64,000 nucleotides of DNA from Anaerohabitans sp964387285 (GTDB lineage Bacteria; Zhuqueibacterota; Zhuqueibacteria; Residuimicrobiales; Residuimicrobiaceae): assembly GCA_964387285.1 (NCBI GenBank), contig CAYLWO010000004.1:1-64000 (forward strand), written 5' to 3'. Each line of letters opens with the position of its first letter. Position 1 is the stretch's first letter. The notes under the pieces are model-generated. The model searched no databases, had not been told where the DNA came from, and was given only the letters and a program-made list of their open reading frames with translations. Positions 8,814 to 17,951 of the stretch are shown here, piece by piece. A program made the translations under genes and the position numbers.

Positions 8814-9842
8814 ATGCAAGCAATGGTTTTAGAAAAACTCGTCAACATGAGCCACGATTCGGAACCATTACAATTAATGGACATGCCTGATCCAAAGCCA
8901 GGTGCTCTGGAGATTTTGCTCAAGATTTCGGTCTGTGGCGTTTGTCACACCGAGTTGGATGAAATCGAAGGCCGTACGCCTCCTGCCCGGCTGCCGATCA
9001 TTCCCGGACATCAGGTGGTTGGTCGAGTGCAACTGGTCGGTGAAAATGTCCATCATATTACCATCGGTGATCGCGTCGGCGTCGCCTGGATTTATTCTGC
9101 CTGTGGCATCTGCCATTACTGCCGATCAGGCTGTGAAAATTTATGCCCGGAATTCAAAGCCACCGGCAGAGACGCGCATGGCGGCTATGCACAGTATATG
9201 ACCGTGCCGGCAGGTTTCGCCTATCTTTTACCGCCTGGTTTATCCGATGCACAAGCAGCGCCCCTTTTATGCGCCGGCGCAGTCGGTTATCGTGCCCTGC
9301 GATTGACTGCGCTGGTGGATGGCCAGAATCTCGGCTTGACCGGATTCGGCGCATCGGGCCATCTTGTGCTCAAAATGGCCCGGCATCAATATCCGAAAAC
9401 AAAAGTATTTGTGTTTGCGCGCAGTGTTGAGGAACGAAAATTTGCCTGTGAACTGGGCGCGGTTTGGGCTGGAGACTGCACACATACGTCACCGGAACCT
9501 TTGGACAGCATCATCGATACCACGCCGGTGTGGACTCCGGTAGTCGAAGCTCTGAAAAATTTGGCGCCAGGCGGCAGATTGGTCATCAACGCCATCGGTA
9601 AAGAGAACAGCGACAAGGATTATCTTTTACGACTGGATTATCCGATGCATCTGTGGCGCGAGAAAGAGATCAAGAGCGTGGCCAATGTGACGCGACGGGA
9701 TGTGCGCGAATTTTTAGCCCTGGCCGCTGAAATGAATATAAAACCCGAGATTCAGGAATTTACTTTGGCCGAAGCCAACCAGGCTCTGATCGAGTTAAAG
9801 CAGAGAAAAATTCGCGGCGCCAAGGTGCTGCGTGTTATATGA
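8814..9842 (+). CDS. Zinc-dependent alcohol dehydrogenase family protein
   Basis: This medium-chain dehydrogenase/reductase has 342 residues. The catalytic zinc site is CGVCHTELDEIEG with GHQVVG. The structural zinc loop has four Cys in CGICHYCRSGCENLC. The dinucleotide fold carries GFGASGH. It resembles the propanol-preferring, AdhP-like NAD(P)-dependent group; substrate and cofactor preference are unknown. The ATG at 8814 has a weak AAAGG about 10 bases upstream. It follows the DUF4038 gene by 117 bases on the same strand. Reduction of acetaldehyde made downstream of phosphoketolase would fit, but this is a guess from context. Confidence 0.85.
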   Translation: MQAMVLEKLVNMSHDSEPLQLMDMPDPKPGALEILLKISVCGVCHTELDEIEGRTPPARLPIIPGHQVVGRVQLVGENVHHITIGDRVGVAWIYSACGICHYCRSGCENLCPEFKATGRDAHGGYAQYMTVPAGFAYLLPPGLSDAQAAPLLCAGAVGYRALRLTALVDGQNLGLTGFGASGHLVLKMARHQYPKTKVFVFARSVEERKFACELGAVWAGDCTHTSPEPLDSIIDTTPVWTPVVEALKNLAPGGRLVINAIGKENSDKDYLLRLDYPMHLWREKEIKSVANVTRRDVREFLALAAEMNIKPEIQEFTLAEANQALIELKQRKIRGAKVLRVI

Positions 9843-9931
9843 CGATTCTCTATACACAATAATTTTTACTCATTGCTCCCGCCAGGTAAAGAAAAAAATT
9901 TTCTCCGGCACTCTGGTTTAATAATTTTGTT

Positions 9932-9949
9932 GCAAGCCGGGAGGCTTGC
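9932..9949. repeat. Hairpin GCAAGCC-loop-GGCTTGC
   Basis: A 7-base perfect inverted repeat with a 4-base loop is followed by GCTACGA. Related sequence stands at 20059-20098 and 32884-32915, so this is a dispersed family. It lies in the 564-base gene-free stretch 9843-10406. Confidence 0.55.
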
Positions 9950-10155
9950 GCTACGATGACAAGATATTTCACACAGCCCAAAATCCGCAAAGAGGAAATA
10001 GTCGTTTTCTTGGCGGTCTTGGCGGGAGTCTGATTTTATTAATTTTCGGCGATCTTGCCGCCTGTTTGCGAGTTAATGAATATAGTCAACACAAAAGTTA
10101 AATGATTCAAGTTTTAAATTCCCAACCCAGACAAACTGGAATGAATAGCATAATA

Positions 10156-10227
10156 ATCCGCAGATTGCGCAGATAGACAAAGTCGCCATCCGAAGGTTAT
10201 CTGCGAACATCTGCGTCATCTGCGGAT
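10156..10227. repeat. 72-bp inverted-repeat element with 19-bp arms
   Basis: The arms ATCCGCAGATTGCGCAGAT (10156-10174) and ATCTGCGTCATCTGCGGAT (10209-10227) pair at 17 of 19 positions around a 34-base loop. Apart from this element and the hairpin at 9932, nothing recognisable lies between 9843 and 10406. Confidence 0.65.
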
Positions 10228-10406
10228 GAGCAGGAGATTGGCTGAAAATGCCTAGCGTAGCAGAATTGCAAACAAACAAAAAAACAGCAGCGAAAAAAAG
10301 GTGGTAATTTTTTTCCATTGCAAGAAGGGGTGCTGCTCAAAGATTTTGTTGCCATTTTGCACGAAAAACAACGCGTAATACAAAAATCATGCAGGAGAGA
10401 ACAATC

Positions 10407-12590
10407 ATGCATAAATTATGGCTTGTTGGATTATTTGCTTTCGGATTTTTGAACAGCTATGCTCAAGACATGAAGGTCGATTTCAGTTACGCCTTTGCTC
10501 TGCCGCATCGCATCACCGTCGCCATGCCCAACAGCAGCGACAAAACTTTATTGGATGTTAACGAAAAATATCTGCGCATGGCCTGGACCTATGACAACTT
10601 GCTCAATAAACCGCTGGGCGCCTTTGTCACGCCGCGCACCGAGTGGGACCTGCACATCAAACCGGAGCGAGACGGCCAACCTTTTAAAACCACCAGTTGG
10701 CAACGAATGGATGGCTGGCTGCCCATACTGGAAAACACATACCAGGACAGCATCACGAGTGTCACGCTGGTCGTCGCCGGTGGTTCTGAGGCAGCCATGA
10801 TCAAGATTGAAGTGGAAAACAAAGATGACCGGCCCCATGATGTAGCCGTGCACTGTGTAAGACCGAAAGGTTTCTTTGGCTATAATCCGGCCTGGGTGCA
10901 ACCGGAATGGGAAAACGACGTACTGCTGGCCGGATGGAACGAGCGTGCAGACCGGATCATTGTAATGGGCATCGGTGGCGATGAGAAACCGGTGAAAACG
11001 TCCACCTCCCTCTGTCTGCTTTGGCATATGGCGCCAAAAAGCAAACAGAGCGGATGGTTGATCCGGCCGTATCGCAACTATCATCCTACTCTAGCCGCGT
11101 TGCGGAGCAGAGATTGGCAACGCCATTTTGATTTGGCCAAACAGACCTGGATAGATTTGCTGCAACAGGCGGCGCAAATTCATTTGCCGGATCAGGGAGT
11201 GGAGAACGGTTTCTACGCCGGACTGGCGGATTGTTATATTATGCGTGAACCGGTTTCCGCTGAATATATAGGCGGCTGTCCCGGCACCGAAGGCTATCGC
11301 GCGCTTGGCTCCGGCGAGCCTGCCCTGGTTGCAGTGCTGTTGGATCAAATGGGGCTGCATACCGATGCGGCATTGGGATATCAGGTTAGTCTTGATCAAC
11401 AGGCTGCTGACGGCAATTGGGCCGATCCTCTGGGCTGGGGCCATTACTGGTGGGGAGCTTCCGGATTTAAATCTTACATGATTATGGAACATTACCGACT
11501 TGGCAGTGATCGCGCCTATCTTGAATCCGTCTATCCCCGTATGCTGGCCAGTTCGCGCTGGTTGGAACAGCAACGGGCGCGCACCAGAAAAATGCTCAAC
11601 AATGAACGTCCACTCAATTATGGTCTAATGCCCCGCGGCATGGGTGACTGCGGTCTCATGGATGATGAGGACCTCTATGGTGTGTTTTTGCCGCACAATA
11701 TCTGGGCGGTATATGCGGATGCCATGACTTTGCAGGCAGCCAAAATTCTCGGCAGGACAACGGACCTTGCCGAGTTACAATCCATCTATGACACCGGTTG
11801 GTCTGATCTGCAGTATACGCTGGAAAAGGGCGCAATCACTGAAAACGGCTATCGCTGGCTGCCCGGCGTGGCGGGAAAAACCTGCGGCAGCCGCTGGGGC
11901 GTGTTGAACGCGGCTTTTCCGTGCCGATTGTTAGCGCCGGATCATGAATTGATCTCGGGAACCATTCGCAAAATTGAATCATACAAAAGTCCGGGCGGCA
12001 TTCCGGTGAACACCGGCTGGTTAAAGGACGGTATGTGGGTGGCCATCACCCTGGATAACCTGGCAGAGGTACAGCTGTTGCGTGATGAGGGTGACGCGGC
12101 AGCCGCCTATTTATATGCGACCTTGAATCACGGCACGCCTTTGTACTCCTGGTGCGAAGAACGCGGCCAGGAAGCAGGCAGCAAACAGATCACCGGCGAC
12201 CGGCAGCATTTGTGGACGCCGCTGGCGGTGTGTCGTTATCTTCGTGATGCCTTGGTGATGGAAGACGGCGAAGCGCTGCATCTGGCGCGCGGCACAGCCC
12301 GCCAATGGCTGAATGGAGAAAAGCCGCTGGCCTGTGAAAATATGAAGACCTATTTCGGCAGCATCAGCTATGAATTACGCTATCAGGCAAAAAGCAAAAC
12401 TATTTCAGGATTTATTCGCCTGGAAGAAAATAAAAAAATTCCGCACTTAACACTACATCTGCGCCTGCCTCAAGGACGCAAACCGATGCAAGTCAGATCA
12501 GCCGGTAATGGTCGTCTGTTGCGCGAGCAATCGGTCATCGAATGGGAGAATTATCAAGGTACGATGCGGTTTAGTGTTGCCTGCGAATGA
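10407..12590 (+). CDS. Secreted (alpha/alpha)-barrel glycosidase-like protein
   Basis: The protein has 727 residues with a clear signal peptide (MHKLWLVGLFAFGFLNSYAQ). The first 250 residues look like a beta-rich domain. From about 265 on, helices and Trp/Gly-rich turns (DPLGWGHYWWGASGF, RWLPGVAGKTCGSRWG, GGIPVNTGWLKDG) suggest a six-hairpin glycosidase fold of the broad GH15/GH63/GH78 type. Specific family and substrate are not recognised. The ATG at 10407 follows AGGAGAG by 7 bases; an upstream in-frame ATG at 10389 overlaps that site and was rejected. It converges on the TonB receptor gene 61 bases away. Confidence 0.6.
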   Translation: MHKLWLVGLFAFGFLNSYAQDMKVDFSYAFALPHRITVAMPNSSDKTLLDVNEKYLRMAWTYDNLLNKPLGAFVTPRTEWDLHIKPERDGQPFKTTSWQRMDGWLPILENTYQDSITSVTLVVAGGSEAAMIKIEVENKDDRPHDVAVHCVRPKGFFGYNPAWVQPEWENDVLLAGWNERADRIIVMGIGGDEKPVKTSTSLCLLWHMAPKSKQSGWLIRPYRNYHPTLAALRSRDWQRHFDLAKQTWIDLLQQAAQIHLPDQGVENGFYAGLADCYIMREPVSAEYIGGCPGTEGYRALGSGEPALVAVLLDQMGLHTDAALGYQVSLDQQAADGNWADPLGWGHYWWGASGFKSYMIMEHYRLGSDRAYLESVYPRMLASSRWLEQQRARTRKMLNNERPLNYGLMPRGMGDCGLMDDEDLYGVFLPHNIWAVYADAMTLQAAKILGRTTDLAELQSIYDTGWSDLQYTLEKGAITENGYRWLPGVAGKTCGSRWGVLNAAFPCRLLAPDHELISGTIRKIESYKSPGGIPVNTGWLKDGMWVAITLDNLAEVQLLRDEGDAAAAYLYATLNHGTPLYSWCEERGQEAGSKQITGDRQHLWTPLAVCRYLRDALVMEDGEALHLARGTARQWLNGEKPLACENMKTYFGSISYELRYQAKSKTISGFIRLEENKKIPHLTLHLRLPQGRKPMQVRSAGNGRLLREQSVIEWENYQGTMRFSVACE

Positions 12591-12651
12591 GCACATACGC
12601 CGGCAATGAAGACAAATAGGACGAATGTCCTTTGCACTAAAGCTTTACGAT

Positions 12652-14907
12652 TTACCTCCCCATCTGGATTCCCAACCACACCGATCGCCCGATCATAAAC
12701 ACTCCGGAGCCATGGGTCTTATAGGCTTCATCAAACAGATTACAGAGCCCCGCACTCACGCCATAACCCCGGGGATGCCAGGCTGCCGTCAGATTGAGTA
12801 CATTCCATCCCTGCGTGCCGCCCTGGGGAATGCGATGATCCGACTTGTCGCCGCCGGAGAGCCGTTTCTGCGCAGCCGCAAATTGCCATTCTGTTTCTAT
12901 GGACCAAGCCTTGCCGATATGATAGGCAAGAACCATGCGGCCATGCCAGGGTGGAATCCGGCGCATGGGCTCATTATCGCTGATGTTTTGACCGAAACAG
13001 TAATTGCTGTTGGCAAGTAAACGACAGCGCCGGTGTAATTGCCATTGCCCTTCGCTCTCCACACCCCAGATATAGGCTCTTTGCGCATTTGCTTTTTGAT
13101 ATACTCTATCCTGGTTGTACCAGGGACTGCCCATATAAAAGGATTCGACGCGAGCGATCAAATCGCGCAACCAGGTATGATAAACAAAAAACGTTGCGGC
13201 CAATTGCCGGGATCTGATCTTGACGCCGCTCTCTACCGTATATGCGTATTCGGGCAAAAGATTCGGCGCCGGAACTTCAATGCCGTAATCAAAAAGGCCA
13301 AAAGTGCTCAGGTCGTTGATGTTGGGAGCGCGGAAAGACGATGAAATATTTAACACGCCGTTAACGCCGCGATACACGGGATACAACAGCGACAGATGAC
13401 CGGCCAGGGCTGAGGGAGAAATCTTGATATCGCCGAACGTCGTATCCTGCGCTTCAATCTGCACCCAATTGTATCGCATGCCGACATGCAGGTGCAACGG
13501 AGCGAGATCGATGATATGGGAATGATATACGGCAAAATTTAACGCCATTGCATCATCCGGATATAAACCGCGTTTCAAGATCGTGCCGGAACGCCCAGCG
13601 TGCGACTCCTCCGTCCGGCTGTTCACCAGATCACGGTAAAACTCGACGCCATAAAGCATCTGCCAGTTGTCGTGCAACACCGCCTGCGCCTGCGCCTGCA
13701 AACCCAGTGTTTGCACCCGGTCATGTTCGACAATAACCAGATCGCTGTTGTTTTTTTGCCGTTTTCTCCCCTCATCACTGGTGTGCAACGAAGCGGTTAT
13801 TAAAAGTTGCCGCATAAACCGGTGGTCAGAAAAATGAGCGGAACGCAGGTATGCCAGTTGTCGTTCCTGTGGATCGAAGAAATATAGTCGATAGCCGCGC
13901 TGCCGTATCTGATCATACGCAGGGATGTTTTTCTGCTGCACGCTTTGCCACAAACAGATTAACAACCATCGATCAGTCATCTGCGCCATAGCCTTGATTT
14001 GTCCGGCTGCTTCGTCATATCCGGTGGGCGTTTGCACTCCGGCGTTGCCGCCGGCCTGCAAATCGCCAAAAGAACGCACAGACAGGCCGCCTAAAATACT
14101 TAATCGCGGCGCAGCCAGGCCCACATCCACATGGCCTGTTTTTTCCATTTCTTCACCGATATACTTGGCTCGCGCCGACGCAAAGGCTGACCGGTGCGAT
14201 TTAAAACCCAGCGTCGGCGTGAGTGCATTGACGACGCCGCCGATGGCGTCGCTGCCGAACAAAGTGGCGCCATAGCCGCGCAAGACCTCGATGCGCTCCA
14301 GACCGTATGGATCGATCGTGTTCAAATACTGATTGGGACCATAACGAAAAGTGGCGTTGTTTAAACGGATGCCGTCGATCATGGCTAATACCTGGTTGCC
14401 GGTCAGACCGCGCATAAAAGCAGAGCCCGCGCCATGATTGGTCTTTTGCAACCAGACTCCCAGGGCGCCCAACAGAGCTTCCGGCGTGGTGCGCGGCGAA
14501 TTTTTCTCCAGCTCGTCGGCGCTCAGGGTAGTGATGGCAGCCGGCGATTGAAAAGCGGAATGCACATCACGGTTGGCTGTTACCGTAACCTCTTCATTGA
14601 GCAGAATCAAAGTCGGTTGCAGGTGCATTTCGAAAGACAAAGAATCACGGCCGATCTGTACGGCTTTTTCCGCATGCACATAACCTGGACGATAAAATGA
14701 AAGGGTATAGGAACCTTCACGCAAAGTCAGGTCAAAGGAACCATCCTGACCGGTTACAGCTGTTTGTTGAAAAGGTCGGACAACAATTTGCACCGCATCC
14801 AAAGGTTTACCGTCCACTGCGTCCAACAGGATGCCGTGAAGCGAGCCGGCCCTGACCTGATAGCCTGCGCAACATATAAGGAGCAAAGCAATCCTGTAAT
14901 TCTTCAC
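12652..14907 (-). CDS. TonB-dependent outer-membrane receptor
   Basis: The protein has 751 residues. A GTG start at 14907 is preceded by AGGAAA and opens a signal peptide (KNYRIALLLICCAGYQVRAGS); the frame runs 43 codons further upstream without such features. Residues 22-100 form a carboxypeptidase-regulatory-like beta-sandwich (GKPLDAVQIVVRPF, then GQDGSFDLTLREGSYTLSF). A plug domain follows (EEVTVTANRD, FMRGLTGNQVLAMIDGIRL, IEVLRGYGATLFGSDAIGG), and then a beta-barrel to the end. Such receptors import siderophores, vitamins or glycans with energy from TonB. No TonB, ExbBD or SusD gene is present here, so the ligand is unknown. It is divergent from the outer-membrane protein gene at 15263. 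Confidence 0.9.
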   Translation of the reverse strand: MKNYRIALLLICCAGYQVRAGSLHGILLDAVDGKPLDAVQIVVRPFQQTAVTGQDGSFDLTLREGSYTLSFYRPGYVHAEKAVQIGRDSLSFEMHLQPTLILLNEEVTVTANRDVHSAFQSPAAITTLSADELEKNSPRTTPEALLGALGVWLQKTNHGAGSAFMRGLTGNQVLAMIDGIRLNNATFRYGPNQYLNTIDPYGLERIEVLRGYGATLFGSDAIGGVVNALTPTLGFKSHRSAFASARAKYIGEEMEKTGHVDVGLAAPRLSILGGLSVRSFGDLQAGGNAGVQTPTGYDEAAGQIKAMAQMTDRWLLICLWQSVQQKNIPAYDQIRQRGYRLYFFDPQERQLAYLRSAHFSDHRFMRQLLITASLHTSDEGRKRQKNNSDLVIVEHDRVQTLGLQAQAQAVLHDNWQMLYGVEFYRDLVNSRTEESHAGRSGTILKRGLYPDDAMALNFAVYHSHIIDLAPLHLHVGMRYNWVQIEAQDTTFGDIKISPSALAGHLSLLYPVYRGVNGVLNISSSFRAPNINDLSTFGLFDYGIEVPAPNLLPEYAYTVESGVKIRSRQLAATFFVYHTWLRDLIARVESFYMGSPWYNQDRVYQKANAQRAYIWGVESEGQWQLHRRCRLLANSNYCFGQNISDNEPMRRIPPWHGRMVLAYHIGKAWSIETEWQFAAAQKRLSGGDKSDHRIPQGGTQGWNVLNLTAAWHPRGYGVSAGLCNLFDEAYKTHGSGVFMIGRSVWLGIQMGR

Positions 14908-15215
14908 TTGCACTTTCCTTTTCAAAATTGAATGTAAAAAGTAAGAAAAAATAACTGAAAAGGCAACGGCATTATGCAGAAATGGGTAAACGATGTTTTT
15001 TTCAGAGGTAACAAGCGATTCATTCGCATTTGGCACTCAGTATTCTGATATCCTAGTCAAAAAACTGACATTGTGGTGTAAAACAGAGAACAGAATAAAG
15101 ATGCGAGAAGATGCTGAATCAGGCGGACAAAATGAGAGATTTTGTTTTTATGAAAGTTGAGTTAACACGGTCTTGCATTATTAATAGAGAGCATGATAGA
15201 GTCTCACAGCATAAT

Positions 15216-15231
15216 TGGCATTTAATTTGCA
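15216..15231 (+). promoter_or_regulatory. Sigma-54 (-24/-12) promoter candidate
   Basis: TGGCATTTAATTTGCA matches the sigma-54 consensus TGGCACG-N4-TTGCA, with GG and GC exactly 12 bases apart and only the C and G after TGGCA missing. It ends 31 bases before the ATG of the outer-membrane protein at 15263, so the transcript would begin near 15242. The rest of the divergent region 14908-15262 shows no other clear promoter. A sigma-54 activator is encoded at 50759-52132. Confidence 0.6.
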
Positions 15232-15262
15232 TTTCTGTTAAAGACACGATTGTGGAGGAGAT

Positions 15263-16699
15263 ATGAAAATTTTCATCCGGGTTTCAGCTATTCTTTTATG
15301 GGCTGGTTGTGCTTTTTCACAGGGCATTTCGGTAAAGACCGTACCCCTGTTGTCCACGGACCAGTTTTCTCTGATTCCATCCTTTCGCGACGATATGGGA
15401 GGAACCTCCATTGCCGTCCGGGACGGTTTGCAGGATATCTTTATCAATCCCGGCAACTATGATCCGGACACGGGCTCACAATGGTTTGTCACTCCCCGAT
15501 TGAGCCATTGGAATTTCTCACAGGAATTTTCAACGCGGTATAACGACCAGAGGGCAGTACCTTTTCTTGAACAAAACAGCGCCGGATCGTCGATTTTCAC
15601 CTTGCCGGTAGGATTTATTTTGTCGTCAAAAAAAATCTACACTGCAGCCATGGCCGGATTTCAGGCGCTGTCTGCCGACAATCAGCAAAGCGCGCATTTC
15701 AAGGCGAGTAATTATCCCTGGACCTGGCTGGGCGGCATATATGTGCCTCGATTCAAAACAGCTATTGGCGTCGGCGTGGATTATGTACGCATTCGCGGCA
15801 TAGACGGCGTCTATCTGTTGTATCCCAATGCCGCGCAATTATCGCAAAAAGGGTCTGCGAAACAATTCCACCTGGGCATGAGCGGTACGCTTGCCAATGA
15901 GGATCACTGGAATCTCGCAGTTTCCAGATACCTGTTCAAGATTTTACAAACCGAACAGAACGTGGTCAATAAGGATGAAAATGACGGCTGGTGGATGCAG
16001 GCCCATTATATGAAAAAAATCAGCGAGCCGTTGACCCTGGCTGCTCTGTTCGTTGCCGATTGGCGGCATCATCCCAAAATTCCGGAATATCCCCTGGCCG
16101 GCATTCCCCGTGATCCGGGCAATACTCAGGCGTTGAATTTCGGTTTTGGGCTGAAATGGCAAAGTGAAAAAACCCTGTTTGGCCTGGATATAATCTATGA
16201 ACCGGTCGACGTCAAGACCTGGGCTGATGCGGCGACGGAATTTACACATTGGGACGGCCGCGTGTACCGCGTCGGCGACGTCACCCAACGCAATGACTAC
16301 CAGTTTGCCAATCGCCTGATCAGAAGCGGCATACAGATCAAACCGACGCGCTGGCTGTCTCTGGCCACCGGCGCGCAGGTGAAATTATATCAATACGATT
16401 ATTATCAGAATGACTTTCTCAATCATATTGAACGCACCGGCAAACCGCAACGGCAATGGAGTGAAACTGTGTGGACCGGCGGCATCAAAATTCACACAGG
16501 GAAAATGGTCCTGAACTATTCGTTGCGGGTACAGACCGGAACCGGAATTTTGGAACGACAATGGCTCTGGCGCTGGTTTGCCTTTGACGGTGTGGCGGAA
16601 TTCGCCAAAGCGGATTTCCTGATCCCGCCAACCGTGACCTTGAACGTTACGCCGGTTACCTATTATACACAGTGGTTGGGATTGACGTATTGTTTTTAG
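15263..16699 (+). CDS. Outer-membrane beta-barrel protein, function unknown
   Basis: The protein has 478 residues with a signal peptide (MKIFIRVSAILLWAGCAFSQG) and a barrel-like alternation of aromatic and polar residues. It ends in TQWLGLTYCF, with the terminal Phe typical of BAM-inserted barrels. The segment GGTSIAVRDGLQDIFINPGN resembles the start of FCB-group outer-membrane proteins where D-x-x-x-x-x-NP precedes the first strands. The ATG at 15263 follows GGAGGAG by a short spacer. It is likely under the sigma-54 promoter at 15216. Its neighbour is a divergent TonB receptor. The transported solute or role is not recognisable. Confidence 0.65.
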   Translation: MKIFIRVSAILLWAGCAFSQGISVKTVPLLSTDQFSLIPSFRDDMGGTSIAVRDGLQDIFINPGNYDPDTGSQWFVTPRLSHWNFSQEFSTRYNDQRAVPFLEQNSAGSSIFTLPVGFILSSKKIYTAAMAGFQALSADNQQSAHFKASNYPWTWLGGIYVPRFKTAIGVGVDYVRIRGIDGVYLLYPNAAQLSQKGSAKQFHLGMSGTLANEDHWNLAVSRYLFKILQTEQNVVNKDENDGWWMQAHYMKKISEPLTLAALFVADWRHHPKIPEYPLAGIPRDPGNTQALNFGFGLKWQSEKTLFGLDIIYEPVDVKTWADAATEFTHWDGRVYRVGDVTQRNDYQFANRLIRSGIQIKPTRWLSLATGAQVKLYQYDYYQNDFLNHIERTGKPQRQWSETVWTGGIKIHTGKMVLNYSLRVQTGTGILERQWLWRWFAFDGVAEFAKADFLIPPTVTLNVTPVTYYTQWLGLTYCF

Positions 16700-16858
16700 G
16701 ATTTGAAAAAAGAATAAATCGATATGAGGCAGAAATGGACAAGTCCGAAAAAATGATTACTCTTATCGAATGAAGATCAGGAGACAGCCGAGATCGATTA
16801 AGGTTGCTGTATCATCGGTGAGGGAAATGCATTCTGCATAGAACGGTTATGTCGGACG

Positions 16859-17010
16859 AGGCTGTCTGAAAAGTCAATATTTCTCAACTTTGTTTGGTGT
16901 GTGGCCTTGAAGTGAAATTTGTAAATGTCATTATATCACTTCGTTGATAGATTCCTCACCCGCTAAAGCGGGTTCGAAATGACAAGGCTCTGGGACTTAT
17001 TGGACAGCCT
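16859..17010 (+). repeat. 152-bp MITE-like dispersed repeat, copy 1
   Basis: Terminal inverted repeats are AGGCTGTCTGAAAAGT on the left and ACTTATTGGACAGCCT on the right (13 of 16 pair). The centre holds ATAGATTCCTCACCCGCT and a CCCGCT-AAAGCGGG palindrome. A second copy of exactly the same length is at 56729-56880. No coding capacity and no clear target-site duplication are seen. It fills most of the gene-free stretch 16700-17051. Confidence 0.8.
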
Positions 17011-17051
17011 GCGCTTGGCATAAACCGCTCAATTCGGATGTGAGGTCGTAT

Positions 17052-17684
17052 CTAAATGTTCCCCGCCCACATCCCGGCAATGGCTGCCGCATCGCTTAAG
17101 GGGAAATCGTTCAGCAGCCTGTCCAGCAATTCACCGGTCTTTTCACGATTGCCCTGACGGTGATAATACTGGACCAAACGCAACAAAGCATAGTCCGCTT
17201 TCCCACAAGGGCCGTTCGTCAGCGCTTGTTGCCAACAATCCACTGCGTTTGCCTCTTTATGCAGGGCCATATTGCATTCGCCGCACCAATAACGCCAATT
17301 CCCGGCAAAATCATGCCCGGGGTAACGCGCCAGCAGGGATAGTAAAAGCCCGAGTGCTTGCCTGGGTTGTTTTTTGCGATAAAACCGCAAAGCCTGAACA
17401 TAGGTGCTGCGGATTTGGTAAGCATCGGAAGGGCCGGTTTCCGTTATCGGTCTGGTTGCGAGGTCAACCGGCTGCTGATCGTTGGCGGCCAGATCAATCG
17501 CTGACGACTCTACATCCCGGATAACCTCGATTTCGATCTTGCCGTCGCTGCCGGCGGCTATCTGTTTCATCAGATTGACGCGGCGGTTATGCTCCTCGAT
17601 GCTGACGAGGTGATTTGTTTCAGCCGCCTGCAACCATGCTGCGTTCATTAAAAAGAAAAAAATCCACAGTTGCTTTTTCACCAT
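17052..17684 (-). CDS. Periplasmic TPR-like repeat protein
   Basis: The protein has 210 residues. The ATG at 17684, preceded by AGGGAGA, opens a signal peptide (VKKQLWIFFFLMNAAWLQAAE). The C-terminal half reads as helical hairpins of tetratricopeptide type (ALGLLLSLLARYPGHDFAGN, YWCGECNMALHKEANAVDCW, YYHRQGNREKTGELLDRLL), reminiscent of the repeats in YbgF/CpoB-like proteins. The N-terminal half has no recognised domain. The role may be scaffolding in the periplasm. It stands alone between two gene-free stretches, with no obvious partner. Confidence 0.55.
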   Translation of the reverse strand: MVKKQLWIFFFLMNAAWLQAAETNHLVSIEEHNRRVNLMKQIAAGSDGKIEIEVIRDVESSAIDLAANDQQPVDLATRPITETGPSDAYQIRSTYVQALRFYRKKQPRQALGLLLSLLARYPGHDFAGNWRYWCGECNMALHKEANAVDCWQQALTNGPCGKADYALLRLVQYYHRQGNREKTGELLDRLLNDFPLSDAAAIAGMWAGNI

Positions 17685-17826
17685 GCATCTCCCTATTTGA
17701 GTTGCCATATCTGTCGTTCGACTCCAAGTATACCGGCAATCGGTTAGAGTGCGCAAAACCAAAATAGGGATAAATCATATTTTGTGACGCAGCAAACAAA
17801 AGAGTTCATCATGGATTCCAGTTATC

Positions 17827-17903
17827 CCTTGCGAAGGTTTCACCCATCAAGCATGCCGCAAAACCGTTGTTCATTTTGTATCATATGGTTAACCTTCGCA
17901 AGG
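17827..17903. repeat. Inverted pair of the CCTTGCGAAGGTT repeat
   Basis: CCTTGCGAAGGTTT (from 17828) and AACCTTCGCAAGG (17891-17903) face each other across about 50 bases in the short gap between two minus-strand genes. The same motif recurs at 36056, 44028, 46193 and, degenerate, near 48000. Confidence 0.6.
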
Positions 17904-17951
17904 TTGGTTTTCATAAACATGCTTCTATCAGCGTCCGATCGCGTCGCCTGT

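Noticed and set aside
9843..10406. Riboswitch or small RNA upstream of the gene at 10407
   Set aside because: The long inverted repeat looks like a dispersed element, not a known aptamer, and lies far from the start codon.
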